Origin: Minisyncoccota bacterium
Lineage (GTDB): Bacteria > Patescibacteriota > JACMRA01
Direction of reading: 5' to 3'
DNA length: 38,421 nt
NCBI GenBank assembly: GCA_014376695.1
Contig: JACMRA010000005.1
Span: 1-38,421 of the forward strand
Part shown: in pieces, positions 7,809-14,487 of the stretch
Numbering within the stretch: the first letter of the stretch is position 1
How the letters are laid out: each line of letters opens with the position of its first letter
The notes under the pieces: generated by a model
Database searches by the model: none
Told to the model about the DNA's origin: nothing
What the model saw: only the letters and a program-made list of their open reading frames with translations
Made by a program: the position numbers and the translations under genes

Positions 7809-7849
7809 AGCAATACTTCGGTTTTGGTAGCGGTTTTGGTTATATAGAA

Positions 7850-7879
7850 TATATAGACATTTATGCCAAGGGTTGTCAA
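7850..7879 (-). promoter_or_regulatory. Promoter of gatA operon
   Basis: On the minus strand TTGACA (7874-7879), an 18-base spacer, then TATATA (7850-7855); the transcript would begin about 34 bases before the gatA ATG. The -35 forms an 8-bp inverted repeat (GTTGTCAA 7872-7879 / TTGACAAC 7895-7902) with the -35 of the divergent promoter. Confidence 0.65.
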
Positions 7880-7894
7880 TTTGAACATATATCG

Positions 7895-7923
7895 TTGACA
7901 ACACGCTAATTTAGGGTTAAGAT
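7895..7923 (+). promoter_or_regulatory. Divergent promoter for the SPFH gene
   Basis: TTGACA (7895-7900), a 17-base spacer, then TAAGAT (7918-7923), about 58 bases before the ATG. A perfect TATAAT at 7943-7948 is an alternative -10 but has no good -35. Confidence 0.45.
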
Positions 7924-7980
7924 ATGTAATAATTAGGTCACTTATAATTACCTTAAAAATTATTCACAAAACCACTGATT

Positions 7981-8796
7981 ATGCCCTCTAATAACTTTTT
8001 TAATATTTCGACCAAACAGCTTGTTTTAATAATCTTAATGACCCTTATTGGGGCACAAGTCTTTGGCCTTTTTGTTTTTGATTTAATCAAAGTCAATGAC
8101 CGTGAAGTAGCCGTAATTGCCCGATTTGGTAAGGCTCAATCAACCATTCAAGGCTGGGGGCTAAAAGCTCCGTGGATCGATGGCCACGCCGCTACTTATG
8201 ATACAAGCGTTCAATCACTGTCCGTCAAGGCCAATTCCGCGACCAGCGACCAGCAAAGTTTAGTCATCAAGGTAAATGTGCAATATCGCATCGACAAATC
8301 AAAAGCAATCGAAATCTATCGAACCGTCAAAGATCAAAAATTTCTTAACGATTTCATTATTCCACCCTTCATCCAAGAAGCTGTTAAGGCAAGTACTACA
8401 AAATTTACTGCCTCCGAATTGTTGAGCAAAAGGGACTTGGTCAAATCAGAAGTGGAGACCGCGCTTGGTAATCGACTAAAAGAATATTATTCAACTGTCG
8501 TTGCAGTTAATCTAGAAAATATCGATTGGTCCGATGCCTACGATAAGGCTATTGAATCCAAAGTGATCGCCCAACAAGAGGCTGAAAAAGCCAAACAAAC
8601 TCTCGAAAAAACCAAAATTGATAGCGAAATCAATAAGATCCAAGCCCAGACCGAAGCTGACTCAATCCGCATTCGAGGAGAGGCGCTGCGGCAAAATCCC
8701 GAGACTTTGGAAAAAGCCAAAATTGACAAATGGGACGGCAAATTGCCTCAAGTAACTGGAAGTAGTAGCAACATAATCAATCTCGAAAAAAGATAA
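7981..8796 (+). CDS. SPFH/Band 7 (prohibitin/HflC-like) membrane protein
   Basis: 271 residues: one N-terminal membrane helix (about residues 13-34), then an SPFH/prohibitin domain beginning 'VNDREVAVIARFGKAQSTI' and including 'WIDGHAATYDTSVQSLSV', then a long alanine/glutamate/lysine-rich helix ('AQQEAEKAKQTLEKTK') that would form the coiled coil of an oligomeric ring or cage. Such proteins scaffold membrane microdomains and often control membrane proteases such as FtsH. No catalytic residues. The stop is one base before the start of the next gene, so the unknown downstream protein is probably translated with it and may work at the same membrane site. Confidence 0.88.
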   Translation: MPSNNFFNISTKQLVLIILMTLIGAQVFGLFVFDLIKVNDREVAVIARFGKAQSTIQGWGLKAPWIDGHAATYDTSVQSLSVKANSATSDQQSLVIKVNVQYRIDKSKAIEIYRTVKDQKFLNDFIIPPFIQEAVKASTTKFTASELLSKRDLVKSEVETALGNRLKEYYSTVVAVNLENIDWSDAYDKAIESKVIAQQEAEKAKQTLEKTKIDSEINKIQAQTEADSIRIRGEALRQNPETLEKAKIDKWDGKLPQVTGSSSNIINLEKR

Positions 8797-8797
8797 A

Positions 8798-10306
8798 ATG
8801 ACCAGTATCGAATTACTGCAAGACCGGCTTGCAAGGCACCCTGAAGAATACCTCGAAATATGTCAAAGTCTACTTGAGTTTGGTAGGATAGAGATAAACT
8901 ATGAATTTATTAGATTGTTTGTCCCGTTGATTGAAAAGGGCAAATCCGAAGTTAGTGTAATGATAATTAATAATCTACATCAGTTCGCAGTACCTATGAA
9001 TGGAGGTTATGTCGTTGATTTTGCTAAGTATTTACTTAATTATTCTAGTTCTATTCCGACTGCGGGGATAATTCTTATAGATGCTTATCCTGTACTTGTT
9101 AAAGAAAAATGGATATGGCACTTTATCAAATTTGGAGGTGGATCGCTCAGTAATCTTGAATGGCTCAAAGCACTCATAACCAGAATTAGTACCCAAAGCG
9201 TCAATGCAAGCTATAAACTCGAGGACAGTATTATTCCGCTGCTCGAAAATCACCCGTGGCTCTTGACTGACATTCTCGAAACCTTGGCCGTTCAAAATAT
9301 CCGATTACCGCTGTATTCTATGGTAGAGTATTTTATCCGAAGGCGCCAGATTGACTTTGGTAACCCAAAACTCTGTCTTTTACTAGCCAAAACAAGTAGC
9401 CAACCTGCAAAAATTTTGGAACTTTTAATAATCGATAATCCCGAATTGACAATTCAACTAATCGAAATATTCGCAATTTCTGGCATAATTCAACCGTATG
9501 ACGTAGAAGATATAATAATCAGTCAAATATATAGTGGTGCCCGCGATGACCAATCTTTGATAATTCTTATTGACAAAATTTATAACAAAGCACCCATTCC
9601 AAAAAAAATACTAGTTGGGTTGTTTGCCTCTGATAAGTTTTCGCAAGATTTTTTGAGTAAGTATTCTGTAAGTCCTACTTTGTACGAAGCTTGGTTTGAT
9701 AAAATTGACTGGCTCAAAGACCTTGCAACCAATAACACTGAGCAAATAAAAGTTGCCCGCTTTTGTTATCGCCTGGCCTGGGATACTAACTTTGCAACAC
9801 TCCCGCTAGGTCTTCGCCAGACTTTTATTAGATCTGTTTGCGCCCTTCCGGCTAGCTCTGAAAAGGATCAAGTCCGCCTGCTAATATTGGAGCTTATCAA
9901 AATGGATGGTTCCACTTATTATTCTGGACTTGCACGCGATTGGACAAGGCTAATTAATCAAGAACAAGCCAAAACTCTCTGGCACAGCGTTCAAAAAGCC
10001 CAAGAATATACATTCATTGACAACGACCTAATTATCACAATAATTGCCTCCCTCTCAGAAAATGACCAAAAAATATGTCTAAAAAAGCAATTTCGGCCCG
10101 TCTTTATCAAGAACAAATACCAATTCCAAAATATTCTAGAAAATCTAGTCGCAATGGATCTAAATAAATTCAATTACTGGTTTATCAAATACAATAAACC
10201 GCTTGGAAAAGGCTTTGGCAAGTACGATAAATTCCCAGCCATAAAATCCGCGGCCTGGAAAAAGCTTGGAATCCGCCAAAAATTACTCAACTTTTTTAGT
10301 TTTTAG
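8798..10306 (+). CDS. Large all-helical protein of unknown function, coupled to SPFH
   Basis: 502 residues, no family recognised. The sequence is leucine/isoleucine-rich with repeated 30-40-residue helix pairs (for example 'LEICQSLLEFGR', 'LIEIFAISGIIQPYDVEDII', 'LLILELIKMDG'), suggesting an alpha-solenoid (HEAT/ARM-like) scaffold. It has no signal peptide and no clear membrane helix, so it is probably cytoplasmic. The C-terminus is basic ('KSAAWKKLGIRQKLLNFFSF'). Its ATG is one base past the SPFH stop, with no promoter of its own. I infer, but cannot show, that it is a partner of the SPFH assembly. Its 3' end abuts the relic of a restriction-modification gene on the opposite strand. Confidence 0.75.
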   Translation: MTSIELLQDRLARHPEEYLEICQSLLEFGRIEINYEFIRLFVPLIEKGKSEVSVMIINNLHQFAVPMNGGYVVDFAKYLLNYSSSIPTAGIILIDAYPVLVKEKWIWHFIKFGGGSLSNLEWLKALITRISTQSVNASYKLEDSIIPLLENHPWLLTDILETLAVQNIRLPLYSMVEYFIRRRQIDFGNPKLCLLLAKTSSQPAKILELLIIDNPELTIQLIEIFAISGIIQPYDVEDIIISQIYSGARDDQSLIILIDKIYNKAPIPKKILVGLFASDKFSQDFLSKYSVSPTLYEAWFDKIDWLKDLATNNTEQIKVARFCYRLAWDTNFATLPLGLRQTFIRSVCALPASSEKDQVRLLILELIKMDGSTYYSGLARDWTRLINQEQAKTLWHSVQKAQEYTFIDNDLIITIIASLSENDQKICLKKQFRPVFIKNKYQFQNILENLVAMDLNKFNYWFIKYNKPLGKGFGKYDKFPAIKSAAWKKLGIRQKLLNFFSF

Positions 10307-10441
10307 GGGGGTAGGGATTTTGGCAAGACTAACCACACAAAAATCCACATTGCCAATTATCTTAGCCGTATCAAAAAGCGAGAAATATTCGGTGCCAACC
10401 TTGTTCTTGAGTTCCTCTTCTCGAATATTCGGGTATTTCAT
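10283..10441 (-). pseudogene. N-terminal relic of a type II restriction-modification enzyme
   Basis: A 52-codon frame beginning 'MKYPNIREEELKNKVG', then 'TEYFSLFDTAKIIGNVDFCV'. The pattern of acidic helix, Y/F-F-x-x-(F/Y)-D-x-T-x-I-I-G-x-(I/V)-D-F-x-V resembles the extreme N-terminus of large single-chain restriction-methylases (the region I know as DUF7149-like). After about 43 residues the similarity stops and the frame runs into the antisense of the 502-residue gene before ending. Only the first 5% or so of the enzyme survives. It marks the left edge of the accessory island. Recognition is from memory and tentative. Confidence 0.45.
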
Positions 10442-10446
10442 ATAGC

Positions 10447-10479
10447 CATAGTCAAGAATAGTTCGGCAAGTTTGTCAAA
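10447..10479 (-). repeat. 33-bp direct repeat, copy 1
   Basis: Matches 11221-11253 at 32 of 33 positions. Both copies lie 4-16 bases beyond a stop codon of an immunity-like gene, and both read in frame with that gene as FDKLAELFLTM on the minus strand. Confidence 0.8.
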
Positions 10480-10494
10480 AAAAATGGCTAAGTC

Positions 10495-11019
10495 TTAATC
10501 CTGATTATAATTAACTCGAAAAATAAAATCTTCGGCTTCGATCCTCTCTTTCGAAAAATGATCTATTGCAAACATAATCTCAGTCCCAAAATCCACTTGA
10601 AAATCTGGCACATATTCGTCCTCGCCCTGATACCTCGCTCCAAAAAAATCAAGGAGAGGTATCCAATTATCAGCAACTTTGACCTCAAATTTACTCCAAA
10701 AATTGGATCTAAACCCAAGGACTGTTATGATATCAATATACTCATCAACGGTATAATAAGCATCCAAAAAGATCTCGCCATCTTCAAGGTCGACTTCGGT
10801 GATACGGCAATAACAGGCCTTTAGGATTTCAAACAAATCATTAGTCAAGCTCTCACCAACTAGAAATTTTGCCTCATTGGAGGTTAGGATGGATGTTATT
10901 ATATTTTGTAATAGAGTATTTTTGGTGTCTTGTTTTAGTTTTTCCAAATGCGTTGATGTTTGACTTTTTAGATTTAACTCTTCTGTTTTGTTCCAAGTTG
11001 TTGCATAACTATCGATCAT
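10495..11019 (-). CDS. Orphan immunity-like acidic protein of the toxin island
   Basis: 174 residues, strongly acidic ('TEVDLEDGEIFLDAYYTVDEYIDI', cited by its ends TEVDLEDG and VDEYIDI; 'ARYQGEDEYVPDFQVDFG'), soluble, no signal peptide. Small acidic cytoplasmic proteins are typical of immunity proteins that neutralise polymorphic toxins, and its position in line with two toxin/immunity pairs supports that role. No toxin tip remains upstream; instead a 47-codon frame precedes it by 11 bases. The function is therefore inferred from context and composition, and I recognise no family. It ends in TAA and is followed by copy 1 of the 33-bp repeat. Confidence 0.6.
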   Translation of the reverse strand: MIDSYATTWNKTEELNLKSQTSTHLEKLKQDTKNTLLQNIITSILTSNEAKFLVGESLTNDLFEILKACYCRITEVDLEDGEIFLDAYYTVDEYIDIITVLGFRSNFWSKFEVKVADNWIPLLDFFGARYQGEDEYVPDFQVDFGTEIMFAIDHFSKERIEAEDFIFRVNYNQD

Positions 11020-11030
11020 ATAGACCTATT

Positions 11031-11174
11031 TTAATGTGATAAATTTCCTTCGTTGTCAATTTCAACTTGATCCGATTTGTTGTAACAATTGGTGTATAGT
11101 AATAATGTTAAAAAATATCCAAAATCTCTATTGTACATTTCAACTTCTGTTTTGGATTTGCGAGGTGTAGCCAT
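11031..11174 (-). CDS. 47-residue small protein preceding the orphan immunity-like gene
   Basis: The frame reads MATPRKSKTEVEMYNRDFGY, then FLTLLLYTNCYNKSDQ, and ends 'NEGNLSH'. It has a basic start, a short hydrophobic centre and an acidic end. An A-rich tract with a weak SD (AAAAAAAGATGG) precedes the ATG. It ends 11 bases before the 174-residue gene, suggesting co-translation. It could be a small protein in its own right or a decayed gene. No family recognised. Confidence 0.4.
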   Translation of the reverse strand: MATPRKSKTEVEMYNRDFGYFLTLLLYTNCYNKSDQVEIDNEGNLSH

Positions 11175-11220
11175 CTTTTTTTCTCTAATTGACCAATGAT
11201 TTAGGGTGTTTTTAATTGTG

Positions 11221-11253
11221 CATAGTCAAGAATAGTTCGGCGAGTTTGTCAAA
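11221..11253 (-). repeat. 33-bp direct repeat, copy 2
   Basis: Differs from the copy at 10447-10479 by one base. On the minus strand it directly follows the TGA of the 191-residue immunity-like gene and continues that frame as SFDKLAELFLTMHN before TAA. Confidence 0.8.
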
Positions 11254-11256
11254 GGA

Positions 11257-11832
11257 TCACGGATTATTTTTTACAAATCGATATTGATTAATTACCGAAA
11301 TAATATCAATCGTACTCCTGCCTAATTTTGATAATTGGTCATAAATCAACTTTTCAAGATTATCAATTAAAATCGGGTTATCAAAGTCTATTAATTCCAG
11401 ATTTTTAAAGTCTGTTAGTTTACAGGCTCTGATATAGTTATTTGCACTAGAATAGTTATAAACCAAAAAATAACCGTCTAACTTAGAGATTGGATATAGA
11501 TAATTTTCAGCATCTCCTTTGTATCGGTAAAACTTATCAAAAAAATAGGTAGGTATTTCCGTGGCAGAGCTATAACCAATATCATTCAACCGATAGCTAA
11601 AGTCAGCCTTATCAAATTCTAAAACGCTCGGCTCAAATTGCTGAACACTGTCGAATAGCTTAATATCCTGAATTAACTCTAAATTTAGACTTAAGTAAAT
11701 AGCAAGGCATCCAAAACCTTTTTCATTGGCAATTGGATAAATTAAACAAGGTAGTTTGCTCAACTTATCAACAAGGTGAAAAAAATACTCGTGTTTATTG
11801 ACTGAGCTTGTTAATTCTTGGTAAGTATTCAT
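11257..11832 (-). CDS. Predicted immunity protein B (partner of toxin tip B)
   Basis: 191 residues, soluble, mildly acidic, rich in Tyr/Phe/Leu ('HEYFFHLVDKLSKLPCLIYP', 'YFFDKFYRYKGDAENYLYPI'), no signal peptide. It begins 9 bases after the stop of the toxin-tip frame, the invariant toxin-then-immunity order of CDI/Rhs-type modules. The general look (alternating strands with aromatic residues) is like SUKH/SMI1-type immunity proteins, but I could not pick out a defining motif. It stops with TGA, which no intact core gene in this window uses, consistent with acquired DNA. Beyond the stop an in-frame FDKLAELFLTM repeat follows. Confidence 0.65.
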   Translation of the reverse strand: MNTYQELTSSVNKHEYFFHLVDKLSKLPCLIYPIANEKGFGCLAIYLSLNLELIQDIKLFDSVQQFEPSVLEFDKADFSYRLNDIGYSSATEIPTYFFDKFYRYKGDAENYLYPISKLDGYFLVYNYSSANNYIRACKLTDFKNLELIDFDNPILIDNLEKLIYDQLSKLGRSTIDIISVINQYRFVKNNP

Positions 11833-11841
11833 AAATATATC

Positions 11842-12204
11842 TTAATGATTTATAGCCCCATCTGGGTTAATATTTTTGTGACCTCCCTTTTTTAATTGAA
11901 CGTCCCAATGCAAGTTATCTTGACTTTTTTTGATTGAAGTTTTATCAATTGTCCAGATATTGCCTTCACTATCTAACAATCCCTCTTTGGTCTTTATTTT
12001 GTTCCAATCAACTTTTCCATTTTTTAGAGATGGCGGTTCAAATTTGAAATTTCCTGGCGAGCCTTCTAATGGTAAATTTTCGTAGTACGGATTACCTTTA
12101 TACTTTGGATTATTTTTGAATTCTTGCGACCAGCCTTCCTTGAGACACCCGGCAAAGGCTACTTGCGTAATCCCCAGAAATACATCTGGATGACTAAAGG
12201 CCAT
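11842..12204 (-). CDS. Polymorphic toxin C-terminal tip B (silent cassette)
   Basis: The frame is open from 12300 but has no usable start until ATG 12204, inside the 136-bp repeat. It therefore looks like a tip to be joined to another gene rather than an independent one. The first part (PRPKSRPRELVKPKSEVP, then 'TPGWQMAFSHPDVFLGITQV') is the shared leader; from 'AFAGCLKEGWSQEF' on it is unique. The end 'NIWTIDKT...HWDVQLKKGGHKNINPDG' recalls the 'WDVQ-x-GxGH-x-N-x-x-PDG' pattern of small RNase-like toxin tips in CDI/Rhs systems; the exact toxin family is unverified. No secretion signal is present in this fragment. The immunity-like gene follows after 9 bases. Confidence 0.65.
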   Translation of the reverse strand: MAFSHPDVFLGITQVAFAGCLKEGWSQEFKNNPKYKGNPYYENLPLEGSPGNFKFEPPSLKNGKVDWNKIKTKEGLLDSEGNIWTIDKTSIKKSQDNLHWDVQLKKGGHKNINPDGAINH

Positions 12205-12293
12205 TTGCCAGCCTGGGGTTAGGGTTGAGCTGACACAAGGGACTTCGGACTTCGGTTTGACTAGTTCTCGAGGTCTGGATTTTGGACGAGGGC
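12158..12293 (-). repeat. 136-bp perfect direct repeat (toxin-tip leader), copy 2
   Basis: Identical by eye to 13121-13256 at all 136 positions, in the same orientation and reading frame. It encodes the Pro/Arg/Lys-rich linker and 'GWQMAFSHPDVFLGITQVA' that heads each tip. It starts exactly where the upstream immunity gene A ends. Confidence 0.9.
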
Positions 12294-12842
12294 CTAGAAT
12301 TTAATTATAAACTCTCGAATAAAACCGCATCCATCTAGACTTATGTTGACATCTTCATCGAAATAACTCTGATATTTTACGCATAAATCATCACCAAGGC
12401 TTGAATGCACAATATTACTTTCAAAAGCAAATCTATTAATGGTTGTACTTCGTTCTTTTGAATCGGTGGTAATAATAATTTTTGGTGGATTATTTTTGGC
12501 CAAAGTATTCATATGCCAATTAGGATTGCCAAGCCAAAAAATTGGATTAGTTTCTAATCGAACCTCTGAAATAATATAAGTTAATGATATTACCCAGTAT
12601 ATTTTTAACGAAGGATTAGATGCTCCTAATAATTTTTTTAATTCTCGAGTGTCGTCAATTAGGTTTTGCAAATTAAAATCATATGTGTAGTAATTTTCGT
12701 AGCCGTCTTGCGCTAAAGAGTCTATTCGACTTGCGTAAATATATTCGTAATGATCAGAAATATAATTTTTGTTTTGTAGTTCTGATTGAATTGTATGAAA
12801 CCAATTCTTCAAATAAGGTGAGATCATAATATTAGAACCCAT
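12294..12842 (-). CDS. Predicted immunity protein A (partner of toxin tip A)
   Basis: About 182 residues from an ATG that overlaps the last 11 bases of toxin A (a second ATG five codons later is also possible); a longer frame to 12998 exists but would run through the toxin coding region and is rejected. The overlap implies translational coupling, usual for toxin/immunity pairs. The sequence is soluble and mixed alpha/beta, with 'MISPYLKNWFHTIQSELQ', 'IIITTDSKERSTTINRFAF' and a C-terminal 'DGCGFIREFIIKF'. I recognise no family. The stop codon coincides with the start of the second copy of the 136-bp repeat, so the cassette boundary is sharp. Confidence 0.6.
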   Translation of the reverse strand: MGSNIMISPYLKNWFHTIQSELQNKNYISDHYEYIYASRIDSLAQDGYENYYTYDFNLQNLIDDTRELKKLLGASNPSLKIYWVISLTYIISEVRLETNPIFWLGNPNWHMNTLAKNNPPKIIITTDSKERSTTINRFAFESNIVHSSLGDDLCVKYQSYFDEDVNISLDGCGFIREFIIKF

Positions 12843-13545
12843 CGGGTAATTTCCAGTTAATTTCGGTGAGCCATTTTTTTGTCGTTTTATCAAGCTGAAA
12901 ACTTTTCGGTGGTGTATGTTTCCAAGTCCCATCTTTAAGCAACGCACAATTCTGACAATTGTTAAAATGGACTTGAGCAGGATCTTGATAGTTTCCACCT
13001 ACAATTTCGCCCCCATTAACATCCAAACGTTTAACTTGTTTCGGTGCCGATCCTTTTTGAATCTGACGATTAATTTGTGTTTGGCTCATTTGCCCCCAGT
13101 CACACCCTCCTCTCGCCTCCGCTACTTGCGTAATCCCCAGAAATACATCTGGATGACTAAAGGCCATTTGCCAGCCTGGGGTTAGGGTTGAGCTGACACA
13201 AGGGACTTCGGACTTCGGTTTGACTAGTTCTCGAGGTCTGGATTTTGGACGAGGGCGTCCGATTGGTAGTTCACGACTAGCGATAGAACTTGGTTTAGCT
13301 CCGAGTCCGCCAGCTCCAAATTCCATTAATGCCGCCACAGCCATCATCGCAAAAGGGGCTAGGGCGTCCGAAGAAACTGCGTTTTGAGTATCTCGGTTTC
13401 TTCGCCGAATAGCCTCCATTTTATCCTCAGGTATATCAAGGAGCGCTGGAGGGTTGGCAAAGATAGCCATTAAGGGCTGATTGTATTTTTGTTTTTTGTA
13501 AAGTTCTAGTTCGACCTTGATTCGGTTAAAATACAAATCAGGCAA
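12832..13545 (-). CDS. Polymorphic toxin C-terminal fragment with tip A
   Basis: Up to 237 residues counted from a weak TTG; the frame begins just after an in-frame TAA at 13570-13572 and a terminator hairpin, so it may be a start-less fragment. Residues ~45-85 are Ala/Met/Gly-rich ('LAPFAMMAVAALMEFGAGGLG'), followed by the shared Pro/Arg linker and 'GWQMAFSHPDVFLGITQVA'. The unique tip has 'INRQIQKGSAPKQVKRLDV', then 'AQVHFNNCQNCALLKDGTWKH' (given here as AQVHF and CALLKDGTWKH around a CxxC) and ends 'WLTEINWKLPDGF'. The 'APKxIxRxD...HVHFxDGxALxxDGTWKH...WLxxxGWxLP' pattern is one I know from the ends of many Gram-positive polymorphic toxins. The enzymatic activity is unproven. Confidence 0.65.
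   Translation of the reverse strand: MPDLYFNRIKVELELYKKQKYNQPLMAIFANPPALLDIPEDKMEAIRRRNRDTQNAVSSDALAPFAMMAVAALMEFGAGGLGAKPSSIASRELPIGRPRPKSRPRELVKPKSEVPCVSSTLTPGWQMAFSHPDVFLGITQVAEARGGCDWGQMSQTQINRQIQKGSAPKQVKRLDVNGGEIVGGNYQDPAQVHFNNCQNCALLKDGTWKHTPPKSFQLDKTTKKWLTEINWKLPDGF
13121..13256 (-). repeat. 136-bp perfect direct repeat (toxin-tip leader), copy 1
   Basis: Same sequence and frame as 12158-12293, offset 963 bases. It lies inside the 237-codon toxin fragment, directly before the point where its unique tip begins. Confidence 0.9.
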
Positions 13546-13570
13546 TTTACCCTCAAAGCCAATTACATAT

Positions 13571-13603
13571 TAAAACCCTACTTGTAGTTACACGAAGCAG
13601 GGT
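13571..13603 (-). terminator. Terminator of the 86-residue gene
   Basis: ACCCTACT (13575-13582) pairs with AGCAGGGT (13596-13603) with one mismatch; on the minus strand TTTT follows the stem. It sits between the 86-residue gene and the toxin fragment, so the fragment would not be read from that gene's promoter. Confidence 0.4.
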
Positions 13604-13633
13604 AGTTTTTAACTCGAGAATTCTCAAGCTACT

Positions 13634-13894
13634 TTAGTTTTTATTGATCGTTGCCGTTAGAATGGCTTGAACATCAAGTCCGACGGAAACAGCGACAGAG
13701 ATACCTGCTGCGTACTCGTTGGAACCATAAGTGACTCCTTCGACGTCGCGGGCAACCCATTCGCCGTTTGGATACGTGTGAACATGAGGGTGTCGGTCTG
13801 TTTGACCATCTGCGGTTTTGAGAGTCTCACCCTTTTCGGAGTGAATTTTGGTCTGAGTACCGTCACCGTTACTCACATTTTTTCCCCAAGGCAT
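13634..13894 (-). CDS. 86-residue protein, unknown, head of the toxin island
   Basis: A good Shine-Dalgarno (GGGAGAG) stands about 6 bases before the ATG, which favours this strand over the overlapping plus-strand frame. The sequence is hydrophilic with 'GQTDRHPHVHTYPNGEW', a histidine-rich stretch, followed by 'VARDVEGVTYGSNEYAAG' and a hydrophobic end 'ISVAVSVGLDVQAILTATI'. No family recognised. It lies upstream of the toxin fragment in the same direction but is separated by a probable terminator. It could be another short accessory gene or a decayed part of the island. Confidence 0.5.
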   Translation of the reverse strand: MPWGKNVSNGDGTQTKIHSEKGETLKTADGQTDRHPHVHTYPNGEWVARDVEGVTYGSNEYAAGISVAVSVGLDVQAILTATINKN

Positions 13895-13946
13895 ATGTTT
13901 CTCTCCCGAAAAACTAATCGTTAGTAGAATTGCTAACTACCTAAAG

Positions 13947-13970
13947 TTGACATATATATATAGTTGTCAA
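13947..13970. promoter_or_regulatory. Palindrome TTGACA-N12-TGTCAA between divergent genes
   Basis: The two half-sites enclose an alternating AT run. Each half is a -35-like hexamer facing opposite ways, so it may combine divergent promoters or be an operator. -10 elements at correct spacing are weak. Confidence 0.35.
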
Positions 13971-13994
13971 ATTAGTATTAAGTACCTTGCCTAT

Positions 13995-14399
13995 ATGACT
14001 AAATACCCGACTCTCAAAAAAAATAATGTGACATTAGTTCTAAACGATAGTGATTTGATTCTTGATATTATCGATGAGTCTTCATCTCCCAATCCGCGAA
14101 ATTGCCTCCCAGTATTCAGAGAATATATAAAAAATATCTTGACCGAGATCCTGCTCGCAAGCAATGGCGATATCAAGGTTTTGAAAACTAAATTACTAGA
14201 TCTTGTGTTTGTGCAAGATAATTCTGACTTAGAATTTACCAAAATTTTTACCAAAATGACCACCCAGCAATCACTTGATCTAATCAAAAAAGCCTCAGAA
14301 GAAAGCCTAAATATCAAAACCTATATCGAGCAAAATCAAAATAGCATCGATGAAAATTTATGGATTGAGATAGAGGATTACCAATATCGTGCCAGGTAA
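13995..14399 (+). CDS. Hypothetical 134-residue protein
   Basis: I take ATG 13995 ('MTKYPTLKKNNVTLVLNDSD') as the start; an upstream in-frame TTG at 13947 would use the -35-like hexamer as coding sequence and is unlikely. The protein is soluble, acidic and mainly helical ('EYIKNILTEILLASNGDIKVL', shortened here to YIKNILTEILLAS), ending 'LWIEIEDYQYRAR'. It is the only plus-strand gene in this stretch and converges on the PriA fragment. Its size and acidity fit an immunity-like accessory protein, but nothing specific supports that. Confidence 0.55.
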   Translation: MTKYPTLKKNNVTLVLNDSDLILDIIDESSSPNPRNCLPVFREYIKNILTEILLASNGDIKVLKTKLLDLVFVQDNSDLEFTKIFTKMTTQQSLDLIKKASEESLNIKTYIEQNQNSIDENLWIEIEDYQYRAR

Positions 14400-14487
14400 A
14401 TAATCTGTAACAGTTATTTAATACATAGCAAGGTTTGGATTGCTTGTCAAAATGATCCAGGTAGTTTGGATTAATTATAACCCTATC

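Noticed and set aside
7809-7904. Upstream start of gatA adding 32 residues
   Set aside because: The segment overlaps the promoter elements and has no similarity to GatA N-termini.
7960-7968. TTATTCACA, a match to the DnaA-box consensus
   Set aside because: It is a single isolated copy in a promoter region 15 kb from dnaA; no cluster, so not an origin.
12843-12998. N-terminal extension of immunity gene A
   Set aside because: It would run through toxin A coding sequence in another frame; internal ATGs at the toxin stop give the usual overlapping start.
13667-13924. Plus-strand 85-codon frame opposite the 86-residue gene
   Set aside because: The minus-strand frame has a proper Shine-Dalgarno and more protein-like composition; the plus frame has neither.
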